64,000 nt of DNA from Streptomyces sp. NRRL B-1140 (GTDB taxonomy: Bacteria; Actinomycetota; Actinomycetes; Streptomycetales; Streptomycetaceae): assembly GCF_001280065.1 (NCBI RefSeq), contig NZ_LGEA01000098.1, positions 61,055 to 125,054 on the forward strand. The letters are read 5' to 3'. The notes under the pieces were generated by a model, which was given only the letters and a program-made list of their open reading frames with translations, was not told where the DNA came from and did no database searches. Numbering within the stretch: position 1 is the first letter of the stretch; each line of letters opens with the position of its first letter. The position numbers and the translations under genes were made by a program. Positions 16,031 to 24,055 of the stretch are shown piece by piece.

Positions 16031-17533
16031 GTGAACGAGACCCCGTACGCCCTGAGTTCGTCGGCGACACTGTGGGAGCTGGTGACCCGCCGCGCCGCCC
16101 TCACCCCCGGCCGGCCGCTGTTCCATCAGGACGGCCGCACGCTCACGTTCGAGGCGCTGCGCGCCCGCGCCGAGCGGGTCGCGGCCGGGCTGTACGGCAT
16201 GGGGGTACGCCCCGGCACGGTGGTCGCCTGGCAGCTGCCCACCCGCATCGAGACGGCCGTGCTGTCCTTCGCCCTGGCCCGGCTCGGTGCCGTGCAGACC
16301 CCGGTCATCCCCTTCCACCGGGACCGCGAGGTCGGCTTCGCACTGCGCGAGTCCCGGGCGGAGTTCTTCGCGGTGCCGGGCACCTGGCGCGGTTTCGACC
16401 ATGCGGAGATGGCCCGGCGGCTGGGCGCGAAGGGCGTCTTCGAGGCCTACGACGACCTGCCCGACGGCGATCCGTCCTCGCTGCCTCCCCCGCCCTCCGA
16501 CGGCACCGCCGTCCGCTGGATCTACTGGACGTCCGGCACGACCTCCGACCCCAAGGGCGTGCTGCACACGGACCGTTCACTGCTCGCGGGCGGCTCCTGC
16601 CTCGCGCACGCCCTGCGCCCCTCGGCGGACGACGTCGGCTCGATCGCCTTCCCGTACGCGCACATCGGCGGCCCCGACTACACGGTGATGCTGCTGCTGT
16701 ACGGCTTTCCGGCGGTGCTGTTCGAGCAGTTCGCGCTGCCGGACGCGCTGGCGGCGTACCGCGCGCACGGGGTGACGATGGCGGGCGGGTCGACGGCGTT
16801 CTACTCGATGTTCCTCGCGGAGCAGCGCAAGCGGCCGGGGAAGCCGGTGGTGCCGTCGCTGCGGCTGCTGGCGGGCGGCGGGGCGCCCAAGCCGCCGGAG
16901 CTGTACCACGCGGTCGTGCGCGAGATGGGCGTGCGGCTCACCCACGGGTACGGCATGACCGAGGTGCCGATGATCACCATGGGGGCGCCGGACGACGATC
17001 CCGACCTGCTGGCGGCGACCGAGGGACGGCCGCCGGAGGGGATGGAGATCCGGATCGTGGACGGGGAGGTGCGGCTGCGCGGGGAGGCGGTGTGCCAGGG
17101 GTACCTGGACCCCGGGCAGACGGCGGAGGCCTTCGACGACGAGGGCTTCCTGCGCACCGGCGACCTCGGACGGCTCACGGACACCGGACACCTGGTGCTC
17201 ACCGGCCGGCTGAAGGACGTGATCATCCGCAAGGGCGAGAACATCTCGGCCCAGGAGATCGAGGACCTGCTGCACCGGCATCCGGCGGTCGGGGACGTGG
17301 CCGTGATCGGGCTGCCCGACGCGGCGCGCGGCGAGCTGGTGTGCGCGGTGGTGGAACAGCCACCGGGGGCCGGGGCCTTGACGCTCGCGGACGTGACCGC
17401 CTTCCTGCGCGCCCAGGGCCTGTCGGTGCACAAGCTGCCGGAGCGGCTGGAGGTGGTGGACGCCCTTCCGCGGGGCGAGACCCTGCGGAAGGTGCTGAAG
17501 TACAAGCTCCGCGAGCGCTACTCGGGCACGTGA
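16031..17533 (+). CDS. AMP-forming acyl-CoA synthetase
   Basis: A 500-aa member of the ANL adenylating superfamily. The P-loop is YWTSGTTSDPKGVLHT (about residues 163-178), the A5 motif is HGYGMTEVP, A7 is FLRTGDLG and A8 is GRLKDVIIRKGENIS. The expected C-terminal lysine is in GETLRKVLKYKL. It forms an acyl-AMP and then the acyl-CoA. The sequence is of the cyclohexanecarboxylate/medium-chain type, but substrate is not readable. AAGGAG upstream of the GTG fixes the start. It is divergent from the amidohydrolase operon under shared operators. Confidence 0.9.
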   Translation: MNETPYALSSSATLWELVTRRAALTPGRPLFHQDGRTLTFEALRARAERVAAGLYGMGVRPGTVVAWQLPTRIETAVLSFALARLGAVQTPVIPFHRDREVGFALRESRAEFFAVPGTWRGFDHAEMARRLGAKGVFEAYDDLPDGDPSSLPPPPSDGTAVRWIYWTSGTTSDPKGVLHTDRSLLAGGSCLAHALRPSADDVGSIAFPYAHIGGPDYTVMLLLYGFPAVLFEQFALPDALAAYRAHGVTMAGGSTAFYSMFLAEQRKRPGKPVVPSLRLLAGGGAPKPPELYHAVVREMGVRLTHGYGMTEVPMITMGAPDDDPDLLAATEGRPPEGMEIRIVDGEVRLRGEAVCQGYLDPGQTAEAFDDEGFLRTGDLGRLTDTGHLVLTGRLKDVIIRKGENISAQEIEDLLHRHPAVGDVAVIGLPDAARGELVCAVVEQPPGAGALTLADVTAFLRAQGLSVHKLPERLEVVDALPRGETLRKVLKYKLRERYSGT

Positions 17534-17554
17534 CCGGCTGCGGAAAGGCCCCCC

Positions 17555-17580
17555 GGGGGCGGGGAACTGCGCGAACGACC
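17555..17580 (+). repeat. Dispersed intergenic repeat, copy 2
   Basis: A diverged copy (GGGGCGGGGAACTGCGCGAA) of the element also seen at 9251. It lies between two convergent genes. Confidence 0.6.
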
Positions 17581-17639
17581 ATCGACCGCCCGCAGCCGCC
17601 CGCCCACGACAGTCCCTACGGCGAAGGGCGCGTGTGGCC

Positions 17640-18152
17640 CTACTCGGGGACGGTGAAGTAGCGGGCGAAGGCGGGCACGACCTCGGTCTCGCCGACCTTG
17701 CCGTCGCCGTCCGCGTCGAGCGCGGCGGCGGCCGGTCCGGCGGCGTCCTCGGGGACGCCGAGGCACTTCAGGACGCGGCCGGCCTCCTCGACCGTCGCCG
17801 CTCCGTCACCGTCGCCGTCCGCGACGTCCAGGGCCGCGTGCAGGAAGGGGCGGGCGATCTCGGCGAACCGGTCGGGGTTGTCGCGCAGGCGCTTGACCGC
17901 TCCGTTGACGAACTCCTCGCGCGTGATGCGCTGGTCGCCGTCGCGGTCCGCTATCCCGGCCATGCCCTGCCAGAAGGCCTCGGCGCCGCCGTACAGGGCC
18001 TGTCCCTTGTCGGACCGGGCCGCCACGCCGAACTCCGTGAGCAGCGCCTTGGCCGCGCCGTAGAAGTCCTCGCGGTCGATGTAGCCGTTGCCGTCCTGGT
18101 CGAAGGTGGCGAACCGGGCGGCGATCCTGCGCTCGTACTCGCTGCTGACCAT
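17640..18152 (-). CDS. EF-hand calcium-binding protein (calerythrin-like)
   Basis: A 170-aa cytosolic protein with four EF-hand loops: DQDGNGYIDREDF near residue 17, DRDGDQRITREEF, DGDGDGAATVEEA and DADGDGKVGETEV. The first, second and fourth keep all the main Ca-binding Asp/Glu positions; the third ends in EEA and may bind weakly. The layout matches sarcoplasmic calcium-binding or calerythrin-type proteins of actinomycetes, thought to buffer or sense Ca. ATG at 18152 has GAGAGAG upstream; a frame opening at 18272 adds an Arg-rich stretch that is probably not translated. Confidence 0.9.
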   Translation of the reverse strand: MVSSEYERRIAARFATFDQDGNGYIDREDFYGAAKALLTEFGVAARSDKGQALYGGAEAFWQGMAGIADRDGDQRITREEFVNGAVKRLRDNPDRFAEIARPFLHAALDVADGDGDGAATVEEAGRVLKCLGVPEDAAGPAAAALDADGDGKVGETEVVPAFARYFTVPE

Positions 18153-18320
18153 GTCTCTCTCGGGCCGCCTTACGTCGGGTGGGGTACGTCTGGATCGGAG
18201 CGTACGACGGAGGACGCCGTTCGGGCGCGCGAAAACGTCACTTGTGCCAAGACCGGGGGAATTCCGGGACAACGGCGTGCCGGAACAGCGACATTCGCCG
18301 TACGGTGCGTCATCGGGCCG

Positions 18321-18701
18321 TCACGCGGACAGGGGTTCGCCCTCGTCTCCGAGGGCCGCGTCCACATCGCCGTACACGTCGAACAGTCTGCGGACGCCCA
18401 GCGCGCCGAGGACGCGGTTCACGTGGGACCCGTCGGCCGCGCCGCGGGCGGGCAGCACGAGGCGCAGCCGGCCCTGGCAGGAGCGGATCAGCCGGCGGGC
18501 CGCGATGAGCACGCCGACGCCGCTGGAGTCGCAGAAGAACACTTCGGACAGATCCAGGACGAGACAGTGATGTCCCTCGGCCACCACGTCGTGCACGCGC
18601 TGACGCAGCACCGGTGACGTCACCAGATCCAGTTCGCCCGACACCTGGAGCACGGCCCATTCACCCTGCTCGCCGCCGGTCACTTTGAAGGTCACCACCA
18701 C
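18321..18701 (-). CDS. STAS-domain anti-sigma factor antagonist
   Basis: A 126-aa SpoIIAA/RsbV-like protein. The phospho-acceptor region reads FFCDSSGVGVL, with the conserved Ser of D-S-S-G. Unphosphorylated antagonists bind an anti-sigma kinase and free a sigma factor. The cognate kinase is not adjacent; the nearest GHKL kinase in the window is at 11718. It is divergent from an ECF sigma gene 358 bp away. The GTG start at 18701 is the likeliest of two adjacent valine codons. Confidence 0.87.
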   Translation of the reverse strand: MVVTFKVTGGEQGEWAVLQVSGELDLVTSPVLRQRVHDVVAEGHHCLVLDLSEVFFCDSSGVGVLIAARRLIRSCQGRLRLVLPARGAADGSHVNRVLGALGVRRLFDVYGDVDAALGDEGEPLSA

Positions 18702-19059
18702 GCCCTTCGATCGCCAAACCGGAAGCAGACCCTACGCTTCCTTGCTGCGCGGCTGCCCAGCGGCGGTTCCCTGAAACGCAACCCGGAAAACGGATCCCCC
18801 GCAGAAGAGGCTTGATTTGGACGTCTTCGATCCCGTTCGATCCTTTTTCAGTCATGTCTGATCGACGGTAGTCGGGGTAGGCGCGAGCCCAAAGGCTTCC
18901 GGTGCGGGTGCCGGCGGTCCTCTACCACTTGCGGCCGCTCAGGGGGCGCACATTGCCACAAAGGGGCGTGCGCCACCGGACGTGCCGACTACATTCGAGG
19001 AGACATCGGGCACAGGCTGGACAGAGCACGGGCGCGGGACACGAGCAGGGGGTGAGGGC
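18702..19059. other. Divergent promoter region, 358 bp
   Basis: It separates the STAS gene (minus) from the sigma gene (plus). A sequence close to the Streptomyces SigB-type consensus (GTCT, 15 nt, GGGTAG at 18856-18880, plus strand) is present, but the last base is off-consensus. I see no coding sequence. Confidence 0.4.
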
Positions 19060-19641
19060 ATGGCGAAAAAGGACGTACCGCCTCGCTGGGACCGCAAGAT
19101 GCAGCAGCGGCTCGCCCGCGGCGAAGCGGCCGCCCTCGGCGAGCTCTACGACCGGTTCGCCTCCCTCGTGCACGGCCTCGCCCACCGCGTGCTCGGCGAC
19201 GAGCGCGCCGCCGACGGCATCACCCGCGAGGTCTTCGTCCACGTCTGGGAGCATCCGGACTCCTACGATCCCCGGCAGGGTCCGCTGCGCACCTGGATCG
19301 CGTCCTTGACCCACCGGCTCGCGGTGCAGCGACTGCGCGCCACCGAGACCGCCGCCCTCGCCCGGGAGGGCGCCGGAACCACGGAGGAACTGGAGCGCCG
19401 GGTGCGCCGCGCCTGGGTCGCCGCCCGCGCCGACTACATCGTGCAGTCCATGCCCGCCCCCCTGCGCTCGGCCCTGGAGCGGGCCTACTTCCAGCGCCGC
19501 GACTACCGCCAGACCGCCACCGACCTCGGCATCACCGAGGACGAGGCCCGCCGCCGCCTGCGGCTCGGCCTGCAACTGCTCTCCACCGCCCACGACACCG
19601 AGCCCCCGGGCGCACCGCCGGGGTACGGGGGTGCGGTGTGA
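19060..19641 (+). CDS. ECF-type RNA polymerase sigma factor
   Basis: A 193-aa sigma factor. Region 2 covers about residues 25-85 (LYDRFASLVHGLAHRVLGDERAADG, then EVFVHVWEHPDSYDP for the -10 contacts). Region 4 covers about 120-180 with the helix-turn-helix RRDYRQTATDLGITEDEARRRL. A purine-rich GGGGGTGAGGG precedes the ATG at 19060. The stop overlaps the GTG of the next gene (GTGTGA), which encodes a zinc-finger anti-sigma domain, a classical sigma/anti-sigma coupling. The signal it responds to is probably thiol- or redox-related, judged from the partner. Confidence 0.9.
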   Translation: MAKKDVPPRWDRKMQQRLARGEAAALGELYDRFASLVHGLAHRVLGDERAADGITREVFVHVWEHPDSYDPRQGPLRTWIASLTHRLAVQRLRATETAALAREGAGTTEELERRVRRAWVAARADYIVQSMPAPLRSALERAYFQRRDYRQTATDLGITEDEARRRLRLGLQLLSTAHDTEPPGAPPGYGGAV

Positions 19642-21008
19642 ACGGGCCGGACGGGTTCGAGGCGCACGAGTACGGCGAGGGGGACGCCGGCCACGAGAAG
19701 AAGGACAGCACCCGCAACTCCCGGGACGAGAGCGGCATTCGACCTGCAAGCGACGAATCCGGGCACGGTACCGGTGACGTTCCGGAGGGCGGGCGGCCGC
19801 CGCGGATCCCCCCGCCCCGGGTCTCCGTCGAGGACGGCGGGCTGCCACTGCCCGCGCCGGAGGACCTCGGCGACACGGCGGCGCCGCCCGCCCCGGCCGT
19901 CTTCGGGCACCCCGTACTGAAGGCCCTGCTCGGTGCCTGGGCGCTGGCCGCGTGTTCGGCCGAGGAGGCCGCGGCCGTCGAGGAGCACCTCGGCGCGTGC
20001 GGCTCCTGCGCGGACGAGGCCCGACGGCTGCGCGAGGCGGTCGGGCTGCTGCAACGCCCCGAGAGCCTCGACCTGGACCCGGGACTGCGCACCCGTGTCC
20101 TGGACACCTGCCTGGAGCGGCGCCCGCCGCGCATCCCGGTACCGGAGTGGGCCGCCGCGTACGACGCCGAGACCGCGCGCCTGGACGCCCTGCTGCAGGA
20201 CTTCGGCGACGCCGAGTGGCACGCGCCGGTACGGCTGCGCTGGTTCCGCTCCGACGCGTCGACGAGCCGCCGCACCACCGTCGCCGGAGTCATCGCCCAT
20301 CTGCTCACCGTCGACGGTCTGGTGGGGGTCGCGCTCGGCCTGGACGACCCGCTGGGCGACGTCCCGTCCAAGCGTCCTACGCCGGCGTCCCGCACCGAGG
20401 CGTTCTGGCGCGCCTCCCACTTCCCGCCCACCCGGTCCGTCCGGACGCCCTGGCGGGAGCAGAGCCACAGCCTCGTGCGCACGGCGTCGTTCACGGGCGG
20501 CGGCGCGGAGAGGACGCCGGTGTCGTACGGCGACTTCGAACTGCCCCTGCACGACGCGATGCTGGACCGCGCCTTCGAGTGCTGGGTGCACGCGGAGGAC
20601 ATCGCCGACGCGGTGGACTACCCCTACGACCCGCCCTCGCCGCGCCATCTGCACCGCATGATCGACCTTGCGGCCCGCATGCTGCCGACGGTCCTGGCCC
20701 ACCGCCGCCGGGCCGGTCTGGCCGCCCCGGCCCACCACCGCCACCTGGTCGCCGCGGGCGAACCCGGCCGCAGCCTCCGCCTGGAGATCGAGGGCTCGGG
20801 CGGCGGCGAGTGGCTGATCCCCCTGGACTCCCCCGCGGCGAAGGGCTCCGCCGAGCACGAGGTGGCCCACGTGGCCCTGGACGGCGTCGAGTTCTGCCGC
20901 CTGGCCGCCGGCCACGTCCCTCCGCAGGAGGCGGCGGCAGGCCAGGTCGGAGACAGAGAGGCGATCAGGGACGTCCTGTTCGCGGCGGCTTCACTGAGCA
21001 GGATGTGA
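19638..21008 (+). CDS. Zinc-finger anti-sigma domain fused to a mycothiol/DinB-type domain
   Basis: A 456-aa protein with three parts. Residues 1-90 are acidic and disordered. Residues 92-145 hold an anti-sigma zinc finger: LAACSAEEAAAVEEHL then GACGSCADEARRL, giving the His-x3-Cys-x2-Cys signature. Residues 170-445 resemble the mycothiol-dependent maleylpyruvate isomerase (MDMPI/DinB) fold, with VAGVIAHLLTVDGLVG and CWVHAEDIADAV supplying possible metal-ligand His. There is no transmembrane segment, so it should act in the cytoplasm. It overlaps the sigma gene by 4 nt. The fusion suggests that sigma release is tied to mycothiol or a thiol-reactive ligand; that is inference. Confidence 0.82.
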   Translation: MNGPDGFEAHEYGEGDAGHEKKDSTRNSRDESGIRPASDESGHGTGDVPEGGRPPRIPPPRVSVEDGGLPLPAPEDLGDTAAPPAPAVFGHPVLKALLGAWALAACSAEEAAAVEEHLGACGSCADEARRLREAVGLLQRPESLDLDPGLRTRVLDTCLERRPPRIPVPEWAAAYDAETARLDALLQDFGDAEWHAPVRLRWFRSDASTSRRTTVAGVIAHLLTVDGLVGVALGLDDPLGDVPSKRPTPASRTEAFWRASHFPPTRSVRTPWREQSHSLVRTASFTGGGAERTPVSYGDFELPLHDAMLDRAFECWVHAEDIADAVDYPYDPPSPRHLHRMIDLAARMLPTVLAHRRRAGLAAPAHHRHLVAAGEPGRSLRLEIEGSGGGEWLIPLDSPAAKGSAEHEVAHVALDGVEFCRLAAGHVPPQEAAAGQVGDREAIRDVLFAAASLSRM

Positions 21009-21035
21009 GGTTCTCGAACGTGACGCCCCGAGCTC

Positions 21036-21917
21036 CTAGGCGAAGATCACCGTCCGCCGCCCGTTGAGCAGAATCCTCCGCTCGGCATGCCACTTCACAC
21101 CCCGGGCCAACGCCTGGCACTCCACGTCACGCCCGATCGCGACAAGCCCTTCCGGCGTCACGTCGTGCCCGACCCGCTCGACCTCCTGCTCGATGATCGG
21201 CCCCTCGTCGAGATCAGCCGTCACGTAATGAGCGGTCGCACCGATCAGCTTCACACCCCGGGCATGAGCCTGGTGATACGGCTTCGCCCCCTTGAAGCTC
21301 GGCAGGAACGAGTGGTGGATGTTGATGATCCGCCCGGAGAGCGCCTTGCACAGGTCGTCCGACAGCACCTGCATGTACCGGGCGAGCACGACCAGCTCGA
21401 CGCCCTCCTCACGCACGATGTCGAGCAGTCGCCCCTCGGCCTCCGCCTTCGTGTCCTTCGTCACCGGAATGTGGTGGAAGGGGATGTTGTACGACTTCAC
21501 CAGCTCGGCGAAGTCCGTGTGGTTCGACACCACTCCGGCGATCTCCACCGGCAGCGCCCCGGTCCGCGCCCGGAACAGCAGGTCGTTCAGGCAGTGCCCG
21601 AACTTGCTGACCATCAGCAGGATGCGCATCTTCTGGTCGGCCTGGTTGATCTGCCAGTCCATCTGGAAGGAGTCGCCGATCGCCGCGAAGCTGGCCCGCA
21701 GCTTCTCCACGGTCACCGGGGCGTCCGCCGAGAAGTGGACCCGCATGAAGAACAGTCCCGTGTCGTGGTCGCCGAACTGCTGGCTGTCCTCGATGTTGCA
21801 GCCGGTCATGAACAGGTAGCTCGACACGGCGTGCACGATGCCCTTCCTGTCCGGGCAGGAAAGGGTGAGGACGTACTGGTCGGCCGGGACCGCGGCGCTG
21901 GTGGACTGCTCGTTCAT
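21036..21917 (-). CDS. purU: Formyltetrahydrofolate deformylase PurU
   Basis: A 293-aa enzyme that hydrolyses 10-formyl-THF to formate and THF, balancing the one-carbon pool. An N-terminal ACT-like domain (YVLTLSCPDRKGIVHAVSSYL, residues 14-34) is followed by a formyltransferase domain with the catalytic INIHHSFLPSFKGA (Asn, His) and VTADLDEGPIIEQ (Asp). The length and motifs are normal for PurU. It converges with the anti-sigma gene, whose stop is 27 bp away. Confidence 0.95.
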   Translation of the reverse strand: MNEQSTSAAVPADQYVLTLSCPDRKGIVHAVSSYLFMTGCNIEDSQQFGDHDTGLFFMRVHFSADAPVTVEKLRASFAAIGDSFQMDWQINQADQKMRILLMVSKFGHCLNDLLFRARTGALPVEIAGVVSNHTDFAELVKSYNIPFHHIPVTKDTKAEAEGRLLDIVREEGVELVVLARYMQVLSDDLCKALSGRIINIHHSFLPSFKGAKPYHQAHARGVKLIGATAHYVTADLDEGPIIEQEVERVGHDVTPEGLVAIGRDVECQALARGVKWHAERRILLNGRRTVIFA

Positions 21918-22011
21918 GCAGGACAGGTTCCCACAGGGAACGACACGACCGGCAACCGTCCCGCAGGTCGGACCGCCGCCCGGCCTCCGGACCGGCCGGC
22001 TGGGGAGACCG

Positions 22012-22512
22012 CTAGGCGGACCTGGTCATGATCCGCAGCACGTCCAGGCTGCGCGGCGCCGCGTCCGGCTCCTCGCCGTCACTCGCGGCGAGCCGCACAT
22101 GCGCGTCGCGGGCCGCCTGGACCGCCTCCGGCCACGCCTCGTGCTGGAGGTAGGCGGCGACCGGAGCGTCCGGCCCGACCTGGTGCATGATCCGCAGCAC
22201 CCTCAGCACCGCGGTGTCGACCAGGGCCGCCTCCTGCGAGTCGCGGAAGATCGTGCCGACGTACTTCTCGGCGGACCAGTGATCCAGCCAGGTGTCCTCG
22301 ACCAGCCGGTACACCGCGTCGGTCACGTCACCGTAGCCGTCCGCACCGGCCAGCCAGACGTCCCGCTGGAACCCGGGATCGGAGAGCATGTGCAGCGCCG
22401 AGCGCACATTGCTGCGCCAGCGCCACCACGGCATGTCGTTGACAGGCATGCCGCCCATGGTGGATGAGCGACGGCCACGACGGGAAGAGTTCTCCGAAGC
22501 TTGCACGGTCAT
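22012..22512 (-). CDS. SCO4402 family protein
   Basis: A 166-aa protein of a family conserved in streptomycetes and of unknown function. The core reads MPWWRWRSNVRSALHMLSDPGFQRDVWL and continues helical with many conserved Trp, Asp and Glu; there is no signal or membrane segment. An ATG at 22512 has GGAGGGG about 12 nt upstream; the frame could open at 22542 but without a ribosome binding site. It is divergent from the lipoprotein gene at 22609. Confidence 0.8.
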   Translation of the reverse strand: MTVQASENSSRRGRRSSTMGGMPVNDMPWWRWRSNVRSALHMLSDPGFQRDVWLAGADGYGDVTDAVYRLVEDTWLDHWSAEKYVGTIFRDSQEAALVDTAVLRVLRIMHQVGPDAPVAAYLQHEAWPEAVQAARDAHVRLAASDGEEPDAAPRSLDVLRIMTRSA

Positions 22513-22608
22513 CGATCGTACGTTCCCCTCCACATCGGTCACACCGGCCCCTGCAATTCACCTGTGCGTCACCAATTGTTGATCGGACATCACGCAGGGG
22601 TTAGCGAT

Positions 22609-23940
22609 GTGACGGAATCGTGCGGAACCATGACCGGCAGGCGACGCACCCGCAGCACATTCCTCCCCGGCCTCCTCACCCGTCACGCCAGACACGGCAT
22701 CGTCTCCGCGGGCACGGCGGTCGCGTGCGCGTCGCTCCTCGCCGGATGCGGTGTCGTCCCCGGCACCACGGGGGGAGCCGGGGACGACACCATCACCGTG
22801 ATGACCTGGGCCCCGCAGGGCACCGAGGCCACCAACAAACCCGGCATGCCCGCCTTCGCCCGCGCCTACGCCCGCTGGATCAACGCCAAGGGCGGGATCA
22901 ACGGCCGCAAGATCAACGTGCTGACCTGCAACGACCACAACGACGGTGTGGCCGCCGCGAAGTGCGCCCGGCGGGCCGTCAAGGAGGAGGCGGTCGCGGT
23001 CGTCGGGTCCTACAGCCAGTACGCGGACTCCTTCTTCCCCTCGCTGGAGGGCGCGGGCATCCCCTACATCGGCGGCTACGGCATCACCAACGCCGAGTTC
23101 ACCAGCCCCCTGTCCTACCCCGTCAACGGTGGGCAGCCCGCGCTGCTCGCCGGTCTGGGCAGCGCGCTCGCCGGCTGCGGGCCCGTCGCGCTGATCCGGC
23201 CCGACACCATCGCGGGCGACCAGCTGCCCCCGCTGCTCGACTCCGGTCTGAGGGCGGGCGGGCACCGGGGCTCGCACGACCAGCGGGCGGCGGAGGACGC
23301 CACCGAGTACGACGGCCAGGCGGAGCGGGCCCTGCGCACCGCGGCCGGCGGCACGGCGGACGACGGGTGCGTGGTGCCCGCGCTGGGGGACCGCAACGGC
23401 ACTTTCATGGACTCCTTCCGCCGGGCCCGCCAGGACTTCCCCGAGGTGCGGACGGCGACCGTGCTGGGCAGCGTCGACCAGACGGTGATCGACGCGACCG
23501 GCGGGGCCTCGGGCCCCTACGAGGGCTCGTACATCACCGGCTGGTACCCGGTGGCGAGTGATCCGCGCTGGGACGGGATGAAGCAGGTGATCCGGGAGCA
23601 GGCCTTCGGCGACAACCGCATCGACCCGGCGGACGCCGGAGTGCAGACCACGTGGATCGCCTACACGGTCTTCCGGCAGATCGTCGAGTCGCTCGGCGAG
23701 GGCGAGGTGAGTGCCGACGCGGTGGGGGAGGCTCTGGACGACGGCCTGGAGGTCGGCACGGGCGGGCTCACGCCGAGACTGCGCTGGCGGTTCCAGGACA
23801 AGCTCGCCGCCGTGGGCTTCCCGCGCCTGGTCAACGCCGACGTGACCCTCCAGGTGGTGCGGGACGGGCGGCTGGTCTCGGCACGCAAGGGCTTCGTCGA
23901 CACGACGCGGACCTTGGAGAACGCCGACCTCAACGCCTGA
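22609..23940 (+). CDS. ABC transporter substrate-binding lipoprotein (branched-chain amino acid type)
   Basis: A 443-aa secreted lipoprotein. A basic N-region is followed by a hydrophobic stretch and the lipobox LLAGC (Cys near residue 47). The mature part is a type I periplasmic-binding fold (ARWINAKGGINGRKINVLTCND, VAVVGSYSQYADSF), as in Leu/Ile/Val or amide-binding proteins. No permease or ATPase genes are adjacent, so it works with a transporter encoded elsewhere or as a sensor. The GTG at 22609 has CAGGGG nine bases upstream; the ATG at 22630 is an alternative giving a shorter signal peptide. Confidence 0.87.
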   Translation: MTESCGTMTGRRRTRSTFLPGLLTRHARHGIVSAGTAVACASLLAGCGVVPGTTGGAGDDTITVMTWAPQGTEATNKPGMPAFARAYARWINAKGGINGRKINVLTCNDHNDGVAAAKCARRAVKEEAVAVVGSYSQYADSFFPSLEGAGIPYIGGYGITNAEFTSPLSYPVNGGQPALLAGLGSALAGCGPVALIRPDTIAGDQLPPLLDSGLRAGGHRGSHDQRAAEDATEYDGQAERALRTAAGGTADDGCVVPALGDRNGTFMDSFRRARQDFPEVRTATVLGSVDQTVIDATGGASGPYEGSYITGWYPVASDPRWDGMKQVIREQAFGDNRIDPADAGVQTTWIAYTVFRQIVESLGEGEVSADAVGEALDDGLEVGTGGLTPRLRWRFQDKLAAVGFPRLVNADVTLQVVRDGRLVSARKGFVDTTRTLENADLNA

Positions 23941-24055
23941 CCCCCCACCCGGCGGCTCACACCGGACCCGGGGCTCCGGGCCTCCGGGCCTTCCCCAGCC
24001 GCGCCCCGCCCCGCAGCTCACGCCGGGGCCGGGCGTCCGGGGCTTTCCCGTTCTG

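Noticed and set aside
13610..16567. Minus-strand open frame of 985 codons
   Set aside because: Only its last 377 codons are the acyl-CoA dehydrogenase; the rest is out-of-frame read-through of the amidohydrolase and ligase region.
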